From contig DXIM01000049.1 in NCBI GenBank assembly GCA_019112895.1, forward strand, positions 1-51,551: a DNA stretch of 51,551 bases, given 5' to 3'. Under the pieces are notes generated by a model that made no database searches, was not told where the DNA came from, and was given only the letters and a program-made list of their open reading frames with translations. Numbering within the stretch: the first letter of the stretch is position 1; each line of letters begins with the position of its first letter. Below are positions 19,132-27,276 of the stretch, piece by piece. Position numbers and translations under genes: made by a program. The stretch comes from Candidatus Stackebrandtia faecavium (lineage in GTDB: Bacteria > Actinomycetota > Actinomycetes > Mycobacteriales > Micromonosporaceae).

Positions 19132-20135
19132 CAACTCACCCGAACCCTCGGGTCGATAATGCTGTAGGAAATGTCCACAATCAAGTTAATTATCACGTAG
19201 AAAGTCGCAATCAGCATGATGAATCCCATGAGCGTCGAGTAGTCGCGCGTGGGGATAGCTGTCGCCAGGAACGAGCCGATCCCGGGGAAGGCGAATACCG
19301 TCTCGGTAAGAACCGCGCCCGACAGCAACTGTCCTGTCAGGATGCCGATCGTGGTGATGACCGGGAGCATCGCGTTACGCAAAACGTGGCGTCCACGGAT
19401 CGTCGACGCGCGCAAGCCCTTCGACTCGGCGGTACGCACGTAGTCCTCGCTGAGCACCTCAAGCACGCTCGCCCGCGTCATCCGCACAATGATCGCCAAC
19501 GGGATCGACGACAATGCGACAGCCGGCAACACCAGGTGCGCCAACGCGTCCGACAACGCCACAAAATCGAACGAGATGAGGCTGTCGAACACGACCAGCC
19601 CAGTGATGTTCGGCGTATCGAGCCCGGCAGTGACGCGGCCAGCCGACGGGAACACCCCGAACCACACCGAGAAAATCTGCTTGAACAGGTACGCCAAGAA
19701 GAAGACCGGGATGCAGATCCCCAGAAGCGACGACGTCACCGCGCCGAAGTCGAGGAAGCGACCCCGATGACGGGCAGCCAGGTACCCCAACGGAATACCG
19801 ACGACCACCGCGATCAGGATCGCGGTCAACGAAAGCTCCACGGTCGCGGGAAACCGCGCCAAAAACTCGTCCAATACGGGACGGCCCGACTGAATCGACG
19901 TGCCGAAGTCCAACTGGAACAGCTTCTGCATGAAACGGCCGTACTGAACCCAGATCGGGTCGTTAAGACCGAGCGATTCCTCGATCTGCGCGACGCGTTC
20001 TGGCGTCGCTCTTTCGCCCAGGAGGCCCGCAGCTGGACCGCCAGGCAAGTTATGCACCCACACGAACAGCAGCACGGACAAGCCCAAGAGGGTCGGTATG
20101 AGCTGCAATAGGCGCCGGACGATAAAACGCAACAC
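19131..20135 (-). CDS. oppB/dppB: Peptide ABC transporter permease (B type)
   Basis: This is a 334-residue permease. The N-terminal helix RLLQLIPTLLGLSVLLFVWV is followed by the conserved external loop H-N-L-P-G-G-P and five more helices. The coupling motif is A-E-S-K-G-L-R-A-S-T-I-R-G-R-H-V-L-R-N-A. The GTG at 20135 places the start directly before L-R-F-I-V-R-R-L-L, as in relatives, with AGGAAGG about 12 bases upstream. A TTG at 20219 would add 28 unlikely residues and is less likely. Pairs with the C-type permease. Confidence 0.9.
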   Translation of the reverse strand: MLRFIVRRLLQLIPTLLGLSVLLFVWVHNLPGGPAAGLLGERATPERVAQIEESLGLNDPIWVQYGRFMQKLFQLDFGTSIQSGRPVLDEFLARFPATVELSLTAILIAVVVGIPLGYLAARHRGRFLDFGAVTSSLLGICIPVFFLAYLFKQIFSVWFGVFPSAGRVTAGLDTPNITGLVVFDSLISFDFVALSDALAHLVLPAVALSSIPLAIIVRMTRASVLEVLSEDYVRTAESKGLRASTIRGRHVLRNAMLPVITTIGILTGQLLSGAVLTETVFAFPGIGSFLATAIPTRDYSTLMGFIMLIATFYVIINLIVDISYSIIDPRVRVS

Positions 20136-20224
20136 GGCGAGGGTTGACCTTCCTATGGGAGGAACATTAAGTGACAGCAAAGCCGGCCGCTGCTGCCGCA
20201 AGTCGACCGGCTCAGTCAATTGTT

Positions 20225-20265
20225 CTTCGGTGGCGCCGGATGGAGTTGCACCGACACCACCGAAG
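20225..20265 (-). terminator. Hairpin between binding protein and permease genes
   Basis: A 9-bp stem (CTTCGGTGG at 20225-20233 and CCACCGAAG at 20257-20265) sits between the stop of the binding-protein gene and the permease start. Such elements often allow more binding protein than permease to be made. No T-run. Confidence 0.45.
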
Positions 20266-20273
20266 TAACTCGA

Positions 20274-21953
20274 CTATTTAAAACTGACTTCCGCGAAGTT
20301 CTCCATCGTCAACGGAGAGGTCGTCGGCGGGCTGACGTAAGGCGCGAAAGCGATCGATGGAGACGAGTGCGTCATCGGCACACCCGGGATGAAGTCCATG
20401 ATCAAGTCGTTCGCTTCCTGGTACATCGGCACGCGCTTCTCCGGGTCCGGTTCCGCATCGATCTCAGCGAGCTTGTCGAAGATCTTCTGGTCCTCGAAGC
20501 CCCAGGCCGCGTCCTTGTGCGCGAACCAGGTACCGAGGAAGTTGTATGCCTCGTTGTAGTCACCGGTCCAGCCGAGGATGTAGGCCGTGCACTTACCGTT
20601 CGACGTGTCGTCGGTGTAGTCAGGTGCCCAGGTCAACGGCTTGTCTTCGATGGTGAAACCGATGTTTTCGAGGTCGGCCTTCAAGTTCTCGAAGATCGAG
20701 TCCGGAGCCGGCATGTACGGCCGGGTGACGTCCGTCGGGTAACAGAAGTCGATCGTCTTGTCTTCTTCGCTGACGCCGTCCATCAACGACTTCGCCTTAT
20801 CGACGTCGTAGTCGTATGTCGGGACGTTCTCCGACCAGCCGTCCAGCGTCGGCGGCTGGAACTGGGTCGCAGCCTCGGAACCGGGCGGGTAGATCTGCTT
20901 GATCAGCTTCTCTTTGTTGACGCCATGAGCGACCGCTTCGCGTACTTCCTTATTGGCGAAGACGGTTTCCTTACCGTCCACTTCCTGGTTCATCGCCAAG
21001 TACATGATGTTGAACGGGTCACGCGTCGGCACCTGCATGTCGGCGTCCTTGAGCTCGCCGATGTCCTGCGGGGCAACCAGGTCGTAGCCGTCGACGTCGC
21101 CCGAAAGCAGCGCCTGCTTACGGTCGTTCTCTTTCGAGATCGTCTTGAAGATCAAGGTCTTGACATTGCCAGCGGCCTTGTCGTTCCAGTAGTCGTCGTA
21201 ACGCTCCAGCGTGACTTCGTGGTTCGGCTGGTCCCATTCTTTGTACTTGTACGGGCCCGTGCCGTGGGCGTCGCCAACCTTCTGGCTGTACTCGGGGTAG
21301 GTCATGCCCTCACCCTCGCCCTCAGGCTGCTGCTCCTTGTAGGCGTCGATCGACTCCTGCGAGTGGATCGCCATGGAAGCCAACGTGAACGCGCCCGGGT
21401 AACGCGAGGAAGAAGACTTCACCTCGATCGTCAAGTTGAGGTCGTCGTCAGCCTTGCAACCCACGTAGTTCGGGTCGGGCATCGAGTCGTCCTCGTTCTC
21501 CGCGAAGCCCCCGAAGTTGTCCTGCCAGTAAGTCGACAGGGAAGGCAGCTGGTACTGGCCGCTCCAGTTGAACCAACGGTCGAAGTTGCTGCAGACGGTC
21601 TCCGCGACGAGATCTTCACCGTTGTGGAACTTCACGCCATCACGCAGCGTGAACGACCACTCGGTGCCGTCCTCGTTTTGATCCCAGGTTTCGGCGAGCC
21701 CGCCGACGATCTCGGTACCGCCATCCTCATGCTTCAACAGGGTTTCGAAAACTTGCCGCGTCACACGGAAGGTTTCACCGTCGCTGGCGAGGCTCGGGTC
21801 GAGCGAAGTCGGGTCGCCGGCACCGGCGAAAGTAAATGGCGTTTCGTCATTGTCTTTGCTCGAGCCCGGATCTGCCGCGCATCCTGTTACCACCATGGCA
21901 AGCGCGGCGAATGCCGCAATTGCCCCCGTGGCCTTGGGCCGTAGTTTTCGCAT
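20274..21953 (-). CDS. oppA/dppA: Peptide ABC transporter substrate-binding lipoprotein
   Basis: This is a 559-residue solute-binding protein of family 5. The signal peptide ends in the lipobox V-T-G-C (Cys25), so it is lipid-anchored outside the membrane. It has the family-5 start F-A-G-A-G-D-P-T-S-L-D-P, the F-x-L-R-D-G-V-K-F-H-N-G-E signature, and D-A-H-G-T-G-P-Y-K-Y. It is the first gene of the operon with the two permeases and two ATPases, so it should deliver peptides (or a related ligand) to them. GAGG lies before the ATG. A small inverted repeat CTGTG-3 bases-CACAG at 22030-22042 upstream may be a control site. Confidence 0.93.
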   Translation of the reverse strand: MRKLRPKATGAIAAFAALAMVVTGCAADPGSSKDNDETPFTFAGAGDPTSLDPSLASDGETFRVTRQVFETLLKHEDGGTEIVGGLAETWDQNEDGTEWSFTLRDGVKFHNGEDLVAETVCSNFDRWFNWSGQYQLPSLSTYWQDNFGGFAENEDDSMPDPNYVGCKADDDLNLTIEVKSSSSRYPGAFTLASMAIHSQESIDAYKEQQPEGEGEGMTYPEYSQKVGDAHGTGPYKYKEWDQPNHEVTLERYDDYWNDKAAGNVKTLIFKTISKENDRKQALLSGDVDGYDLVAPQDIGELKDADMQVPTRDPFNIMYLAMNQEVDGKETVFANKEVREAVAHGVNKEKLIKQIYPPGSEAATQFQPPTLDGWSENVPTYDYDVDKAKSLMDGVSEEDKTIDFCYPTDVTRPYMPAPDSIFENLKADLENIGFTIEDKPLTWAPDYTDDTSNGKCTAYILGWTGDYNEAYNFLGTWFAHKDAAWGFEDQKIFDKLAEIDAEPDPEKRVPMYQEANDLIMDFIPGVPMTHSSPSIAFAPYVSPPTTSPLTMENFAEVSFK

Positions 21954-22086
21954 TTTCTACCTCAGAAGGTCAAGAGGGTGTGTGAGAGCACATTTCGTCC
22001 TAGGCGCACCCTAATACTGAGCAGATCAACTGTGAACCACAGAACAACCGTTTGATACCGAATTGTGTCCGGCTTCAGCTAGCAGG

Positions 22087-22686
22087 TCACGGGTCAACGC
22101 GGCGGCGTCCTTCGAAGGCACGGCCGAGCGTGACCTCGTCGGCGTATTCGAGATCGCCCCCGACAGGCAGGCCCGATGCCAGCCGCGAGACGGCGATGCC
22201 CAACGGGTTGATCAGCAACGCCAGATACGTCGCGGTCGCTTCGCCCTCAGTGTTCGGGTCGGTGGCGATGATGATCTCTTTCGTCACACCCGCCTGCAAA
22301 CGCTGCATCAAATCCCGGATGCGAAGGTCGTCCGGCCCGATGCCGTCCAACGGGTTGATGGCACCGCCGAGCACGTGGTATCGCCCGCGGAACTCGCCGG
22401 TGCGTTCGATCGCGATGACGTCCTTGGGTTCCTCGACGACACAAATGCTGTCATCGCTGCGACGCGGATCCAGGCAGATCCGGCACTGCTCGTCCATGGC
22501 CACATTGCCGCATACAGTGCAGAAACGCACGTGCTCTTTGACGGTACGCAGCGCGTCCGCGAGCCGATCCACGTCGGCCTTATCGCTACCGAGAATGTAG
22601 AAGGCGATGCGCTGCGCGCTTTTCGGGCCGATGCCCGGTAGGCGGCCAAGCTCATCGACCAGGTCGGCCAATGCTCCTTCGTACAT
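22087..22686 (-). CDS. recR: Recombination protein RecR
   Basis: This 199-residue DNA repair protein works with RecF and RecO to load RecA at gaps. It has the helix-hairpin-helix [11 protein letters not shown] (residues 17-27), the four-cysteine zinc site C-T-V-C and C-R-I-C, and the TOPRIM segment [10 protein letters not shown] and [12 protein letters not shown] at 22686 has GGGGGAG 5 bases upstream; the in-frame ATG 18 bases earlier would bury that site. It forms the usual dnaX-ybaB-recR group. Confidence 0.96.
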   Translation of the reverse strand: MYEGALADLVDELGRLPGIGPKSAQRIAFYILGSDKADVDRLADALRTVKEHVRFCTVCGNVAMDEQCRICLDPRRSDDSICVVEEPKDVIAIERTGEFRGRYHVLGGAINPLDGIGPDDLRIRDLMQRLQAGVTKEIIIATDPNTEGEATATYLALLINPLGIAVSRLASGLPVGGDLEYADEVTLGRAFEGRRRVDP

Positions 22687-22746
22687 GCGTCTCCCCCGCG
22701 GCATCGCGCAACTGTGGCCAGGTGGCCAGGAAATATTCGAAATGGC

Positions 22747-22779
22747 AGCCGCCTTCGCGCCATAGACACGAAGGCGGCT
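22747..22779 (-). terminator. Hairpin between ybaB and recR
   Basis: An 11-bp perfect stem AGCCGCCTTCG / CGAAGGCGGCT with an 11-base loop lies in the 118-base gap between ybaB and recR. There is only a weak T run (ATTT) on the minus strand, so it may attenuate rather than end transcription. Confidence 0.5.
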
Positions 22780-22804
22780 TCGATCAAAAGCTCAAGCTGT
22801 CGGA

Positions 22805-23143
22805 CTACTGACCGGTGTTGAAACCGCTGACTGCCTGCGTGATCGGGTTGAGTTTCTCTTCAGCCAACTTCTTGGCTTCCTCGCCCGCGGCGAGAATGGC
22901 CGCCAAGACCAGATCTTCCAACGACTCAACGTCTTCCGGGTCCACGGCCTTCTCATCGATTTTGAGCCCCTTGAGCTCCCCGGTTCCCGAGACGGTTGCG
23001 GTGACGAGCCCGCCACCGGACGACGCGGACAGTTCCGCCTCCGTCAGTTCCTGCTGTGCCGTCATGTAGTCGGTCTGCATCTGCTGGGCGATCTGAGCCA
23101 GCTGCTGCATGTCCGGGGCGCCTCCGCCTCCGTCGGTGTTCAT
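22805..23143 (-). CDS. ybaB: YbaB/EbfC nucleoid-associated protein
   Basis: This 112-residue DNA-binding protein of the YbaB/EbfC family usually forms dimers that bind DNA. It has an N-terminal helix QQLAQIAQQMQTDYMTAQQE, then the S-G-G-G-L-V-T-A-T-V-S-G-T-G-E-L strand pair, then D-P-E-D-V-E-S-L-E-D-L-V-L-A-A and a C-terminal helix. It has a canonical position between dnaX and recR, with a GGAG site close to the ATG. The duplicated YbaB-like protein near 3400 is a distant relative. Confidence 0.95.
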   Translation of the reverse strand: MNTDGGGGAPDMQQLAQIAQQMQTDYMTAQQELTEAELSASSGGGLVTATVSGTGELKGLKIDEKAVDPEDVESLEDLVLAAILAAGEEAKKLAEEKLNPITQAVSGFNTGQ

Positions 23144-23184
23144 GGGATCTCCTTGATCAACGTCAAATAAATTCGCGGTTCAGC

Positions 23185-25116
23185 CTAAAGCTTGCGTGCA
23201 CCGACCCTGTCGGCGAATAGGCCCACCGCCTGATCCATCGAGATGGCACCGCTCTGCAGCGGAGCCGATTCGGCCTGGTGCGCAGGTGGCGGACCCGACT
23301 GGCGCGCGCTCATCGTGGGGACGTCGCCCGCCGGACGCGCGTCCGGCGTCTGCCGGGGTGGGGCCTCGGTCGCCGGCGGCGGCGCAGCCGCGGCAGGAGC
23401 CGGAGGAGGCGCAGCCGCGGGTGGCGGCGGCGCTGCGGGTGGCGCCTCGCCGACCTCGCATCGAACCTTCCATTTACCGCCGAGGGTTTCGGTCAACGCC
23501 TCGGTGAAGACGGCCATCGACGCCTCGTTTTGCAGCGCGTTCGCGTGAAACGCATGCCGGAACGACAACACGATCGTGTCGTCTTCGACAGCAACGAGGT
23601 TGCCTTCCATGAGGAACGCCGCGACAGTCTTCTTGCGATCCTTCACCGCCTGTTTGACCTGGTCCCAGCGCGACCGAACCAGCGATATGCCGCCTTCGGG
23701 TTCGGCCGCCGGCGGTGCCGGAGGCGCGGCCGGGGCGGGCGGCGCGGCAGGTGGCGGTTCCGTGTTCGAAGGCGGCTGAGGTTGTTCACTCTGCGGTTCC
23801 GGCGATGGCGGTGCCGCCGCGGGTGCTGGCGTCGGTGCTACCGACTCCGGGGCCGGTGCGGGCGGTGCGGCCGATTCCGGGGCCGGTGCGGGCCTCGCCG
23901 CCGCCGGTGACGCGGACGCGCCGGACGCCTGCGGGGCAGCGCTGGCCGGGGCCGCGGACGGCACGCCGCGTTCGAGCTGTTCCAGACGCTGCAGGATCCC
24001 GCTCGCCGAATCGTCGAGCGTCGGCAAGATCGCGCGCGAACAGGCCAACTCAAGCAGCAGCCGCGGCGCCGTCGTGCCCTTCATCGCCGACAAAGCTTCG
24101 TGCATGATCTCGGCGACGCGGGTCAAGGTGCCGGTGCCGAGCCTTATCGCCTGCGCCGTCATCCGTTCCAAAACATCGGACGGCACGTCGATGATGCCGC
24201 TCGATCCCGCCTGCGGAACCTGGTTCAGCACGATGAGGTCCCGGAAACGTTCGAGCAGGTCGGAAGCGAAACGCCGCGGGTCTTGCCCCGACTCGCAGAC
24301 CGTATCGATCGTGGCCATCGCGGCGGCACCGTCGCGGGAAGCCAGCGCCTCACACATCTGGTCGAGGTAGGTGCCATCGGTGGCACCCAACAGGGCGGCC
24401 GCGTGCTCATGGGTGACACCGTTCTCGTCCGCACCCGCGATGAGCTGGTCCAACACCGACAACGTGTCGCGTGCCGATCCCGCGCCCGCGCGGATCACGA
24501 GCGGATAAGCGGCCGGGTCAACCTTGACGCCTTCGGCTTCGCACAGCCGCTCACACAGGCCCCGCATCGCTGTCGGCGGCATGAGCCGGAACGGGTAATG
24601 GTGCGTACGCGACCGGATCGTGGGCAGTACCTTTTCCGGCTCCGTCGTCGCGAACACGAACATGACGTAGTCCGGCGGTTCCTCGACGAGCTTCAGCAGC
24701 GCGTTGAAACCGGCCGACGACACCATGTGGGCCTCGTCGATGACGTAGATCTTGAACCGCGAATTGACGGGCGCGAATACCGCACGCTCGCGTAGGTCAC
24801 GGGCATCGTCGACGCCACCATGACTCGCCGCGTCGATCTCAATGACGTCGATCGATCCGTTCCCGCCGGTGCCCAACGCGACACACGAATCGCAGGTGCC
24901 GCACGGGTTCGAGGTCGGTCCCTGGGCACAGTTGAGCGACCGCGCCAAGATCCGGGCGCTCGACGTCTTCCCGCATCCGCGGGGTCCCGAAAACAGGTAC
25001 GCGTGATTGAGGCGCCCGTTGTCGATAGCCGACATCAACGGTTTGGTTACGTGTTCTTGACCGATGACCTCGCCGAAACTTTGCGGCCGGTACTTGCGGT
25101 ACAGCGCTAGCGCCAT
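23185..25116 (-). CDS. dnaX: DNA polymerase III subunit gamma/tau
   Basis: This 643-residue clamp-loader ATPase has Walker A G-P-R-G-C-G-K-T-S, a zinc-binding set of four cysteines between residues 64 and 81, Walker B V-I-D-E-A-H-M-V and sensor region P-T-I-R-S-R-T-H. From about residue 385 to 480 there is a long P/A-rich linker, then a tau-like domain (RSRWDQVKQAVKDRKKTVAA) and a second P/A-rich tail. Low-complexity linkers like this are normal for actinobacterial dnaX. Upstream of ybaB and recR. Confidence 0.96.
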   Translation of the reverse strand: MALALYRKYRPQSFGEVIGQEHVTKPLMSAIDNGRLNHAYLFSGPRGCGKTSSARILARSLNCAQGPTSNPCGTCDSCVALGTGGNGSIDVIEIDAASHGGVDDARDLRERAVFAPVNSRFKIYVIDEAHMVSSAGFNALLKLVEEPPDYVMFVFATTEPEKVLPTIRSRTHHYPFRLMPPTAMRGLCERLCEAEGVKVDPAAYPLVIRAGAGSARDTLSVLDQLIAGADENGVTHEHAAALLGATDGTYLDQMCEALASRDGAAAMATIDTVCESGQDPRRFASDLLERFRDLIVLNQVPQAGSSGIIDVPSDVLERMTAQAIRLGTGTLTRVAEIMHEALSAMKGTTAPRLLLELACSRAILPTLDDSASGILQRLEQLERGVPSAAPASAAPQASGASASPAAARPAPAPESAAPPAPAPESVAPTPAPAAAPPSPEPQSEQPQPPSNTEPPPAAPPAPAAPPAPPAAEPEGGISLVRSRWDQVKQAVKDRKKTVAAFLMEGNLVAVEDDTIVLSFRHAFHANALQNEASMAVFTEALTETLGGKWKVRCEVGEAPPAAPPPPAAAPPPAPAAAAPPPATEAPPRQTPDARPAGDVPTMSARQSGPPPAHQAESAPLQSGAISMDQAVGLFADRVGARKL

Positions 25117-25164
25117 GTGCTCACCTCCGGAGCGTGAGAGCCTGGATCACAGATTAGGTCGGCC

Positions 25165-26427
25165 CTACGACGCGTCATCGGGTCGGCCGGCCGCGTCGGC
25201 TGCGATGTCGTCGCGATAGTGACAACCCTCCAGGGTGATGTTCGACACGAGTTTGTAGGCGTTCTCGCGCGCCTTCGCCAGAGTCTCACCGGCAGCCACG
25301 CAATTCAGCACCCGGCCGCCGCTTGCGCGAAGGCTGCCGTCCGCGGCTAGCGTCGTGCCGGCATGCAATACGCCGTCGAGGTCCGCCCCATGAATCCGCT
25401 GGCCCGTCACGGGAGCAGCCGGGTAGCCCTGCGACGCCACCACGACATTGACCGCGCAACCCGGGCGCCAGCGCAACGGTTCCACGTTGCCGAGTTCGTG
25501 TGTCGCCGCGGCATGCAGCAGTCCCGCCAACGGCGTTTCGAGCAGCGCCAGGACCGCTTGAGTCTCCGGGTCCCCGAAACGGCAATTGAATTCGATCACT
25601 TTCGGGCCTTGGCGGGTCACCGCGAGGCCGCAGTACAAGACGCCGTTGAATGGCGTCCCGCGCCGGCGAAGCTCCGCCAAGGTCGGCCGGGCCACCGATT
25701 CCATGACCGTGTCGACGAAGTCTTCGTCCACCCAGGGCAGCGGCGCATAGGCGCCCATGCCTCCGGTGTTGGGGCCCTCATCGTTGTTCGCGACCCGTTT
25801 GAAGTCTTGGGCGGGCAGCAGCGGGACCGCGTCATCCCCGTCGGCGATGACGAATAGCGATGCCTCCGGGCCTTCGAGGAACTCCTCGACCACGACCGCG
25901 CGATCGTCGTTTCCGCTCAAAACCGCGGCCACATGCGCCAGCGCAGCCTCACGGTCGGAGGTGACGATCACGCCTTTGCCGGCGGCGAGGCCGTCGTCCT
26001 TGACCACGTGAGGCGGGCCGAAACGGTCGAGCGCGGCTTCGGCCTCCGCCTGGCTGTGACATGTGACCGATGCGGCCGTGGCGACACCGGCGGCCCGCAT
26101 GACGTCCTTGGCGTAATCCTTCGAACCCTCGATTCGCGCCGCGGCGGCAGACGGTCCGAAACATGCGATCCCCTGATCCCGCAAGGCGTCGGCGACACCA
26201 GCCACGAGTGGGGCTTCCGGCCCGACCACGACGAGGTCGGCTCGGGTGTCCACGGCGAGTTCGCACACGGCCGCCGGGTCATCGGCCACGACGTTGCGCA
26301 GCTTCGCGATAGCGCCCATGCCGGGGTTGCCGGGCGCGCAGATCAGTTCGTCGACGGAAGGGTCCTGAGCAAAAGCCAAAGCAAGAGCGTGTTCCCGTCC
26401 GCCCGTGCCGATGAGAAGAACTCGCAC
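25165..26427 (-). CDS. purD: Phosphoribosylamine-glycine ligase
   Basis: This 420-residue ATP-grasp enzyme makes glycinamide ribonucleotide in purine synthesis. It has the N-terminal [14 protein letters not shown], the [11 protein letters not shown] segment, [12 protein letters not shown], and the Mg-binding [12 protein letters not shown]. The GTG at 26427 gives the canonical V-R-V-L-L-I-G start but shows no SD, so it may be read leaderless; an ATG at 26445 is the alternative. The SRP RNA gene lies just upstream. Confidence 0.95.
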   Translation of the reverse strand: MRVLLIGTGGREHALALAFAQDPSVDELICAPGNPGMGAIAKLRNVVADDPAAVCELAVDTRADLVVVGPEAPLVAGVADALRDQGIACFGPSAAAARIEGSKDYAKDVMRAAGVATAASVTCHSQAEAEAALDRFGPPHVVKDDGLAAGKGVIVTSDREAALAHVAAVLSGNDDRAVVVEEFLEGPEASLFVIADGDDAVPLLPAQDFKRVANNDEGPNTGGMGAYAPLPWVDEDFVDTVMESVARPTLAELRRRGTPFNGVLYCGLAVTRQGPKVIEFNCRFGDPETQAVLALLETPLAGLLHAAATHELGNVEPLRWRPGCAVNVVVASQGYPAAPVTGQRIHGADLDGVLHAGTTLAADGSLRASGGRVLNCVAAGETLAKARENAYKLVSNITLEGCHYRDDIAADAAGRPDDAS

Positions 26428-26510
26428 GATACCGAGTTTATGCATCCGTACTGCGCAGCTATGCGGCGGTACTGGCCCGTGCACCGGTTACCACCCGTGA
26501 AACCAAAACC

Positions 26511-26536
26511 GGCGTGGGAACGTCCGTTCCCACGCC
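26511..26536 (-). terminator. Terminator of the SRP RNA gene
   Basis: A 12-bp perfect stem (GGCGTGGGAACG / CGTTCCCACGCC) with a 2-base loop region lies just downstream of the SRP RNA on the minus strand, followed by GGTTTTGGTTT. Confidence 0.8.
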
Positions 26537-26547
26537 GAAAAGTTCAG

Positions 26548-26636
26548 GGCCTCTCACGCACCCGCCAGAGCCCGCTTATCCTTGCTGCCTTCCGGCCCTG
26601 GGGAGGTTCACGAGGTAACGTCGCGTGAGAGACGCC
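26548..26636 (-). ncRNA. ffs: Signal recognition particle RNA (small bacterial type)
   Basis: Read on the minus strand, the segment holds the SRP hairpin signature CCGGAAGGCAGCAAGG (GGAA loop around 26588-26595), preceded by GAACCTCCCCAGG and followed by AAGCGGG. The ends pair as CTCTCACGC with GCGTGAGAG, giving a rod of about 90 bases. The RNA binds Ffh for co-translational membrane targeting. A location near dnaX is usual in actinobacteria. The exact ends are estimates. Confidence 0.92.
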
Positions 26637-26662
26637 TGCAAGCGTACATGAGACTTTTACGC

Positions 26663-27016
26663 TCACACCAACGGCAGGTGACCACTGATGTCGGCCCGCG
26701 GTCCGCTGGCCGACACTCGCCCATCGGCAACGCATTCGTGGAACGACACCCGGCCGCTCACCAGTTGCAGGAAAGTTTCGGGGGCGCATTCGACGACGTT
26801 CGGCGGCGTCCCGCGTGTGTGTTTGGGACCGGCGATGCATTGGACCGCCGCGTACGGAGGTACGCGCACTTCCACGCTTTTCCCCGGAGCCGCGGCGGCA
26901 AGTTCGGCGATCGCGGCGCGCACCGCCTCCCGCATCAGGCCCGGACGGGGGTCGTCCTGGGAGTCCAAGGCTTCGACAGCCTCGCGGATCACCGCTTCCG
27001 TTTCTGTTTTCGACAC
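26663..27016 (-). CDS. Sterol carrier family (SCP-like) protein
   Basis: This is a 117-residue protein. The sequence resembles the small actinobacterial sterol-carrier-like proteins found beside purine genes: an N-terminal helical region with GLMREAVRAAIAELAAAAPG, then the conserved V-E-V-R-V-P-P-Y-A-A-V-Q-C-I-A-G-P-x-H-T-R-G-T-P-P-N-V-V-E, a threonine/phenylalanine strand region and a serine-glycine tail. The start is uncertain: GTG at 27016 or GTG at 27046; neither has a strong SD. Ligand unknown. It lies upstream of the SRP RNA. Confidence 0.75.
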   Translation of the reverse strand: MSKTETEAVIREAVEALDSQDDPRPGLMREAVRAAIAELAAAAPGKSVEVRVPPYAAVQCIAGPKHTRGTPPNVVECAPETFLQLVSGRVSFHECVADGRVSASGPRADISGHLPLV

Positions 27017-27276
27017 ACCACTGACAATAATCTCGCCTCGGTACACGCCGGTACCACCGCGGCAGGAGCGACAGCTTTACGATCGGATCGACATCTGCGC
27101 CATAATGACGTGGATTGCCATCGCGAACCCGCCACTCCCCCGGTGGGCGCAGCGGCTCTCGCGCGGCTCAACGAAAGCGCCAAGGCAGTATGTTCCGGCA
27201 GCTGCTCAACTTCCGGTACACGTTTACTCAATACCGAACAGCCTGTGACGGGGCTTGCGGCAAGGAGCGTAAGTAC

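Noticed and set aside
20220..21944. Long forward frame antisense to the peptide-binding protein gene
   Set aside because: Shadow of the codon bias of the binding protein, with valine/arginine-rich repeats and no start signal.
23300..23480. GC-rich simple sequence in dnaX as a repeat element
   Set aside because: It encodes the normal proline/alanine-rich linker of actinobacterial gamma/tau proteins.
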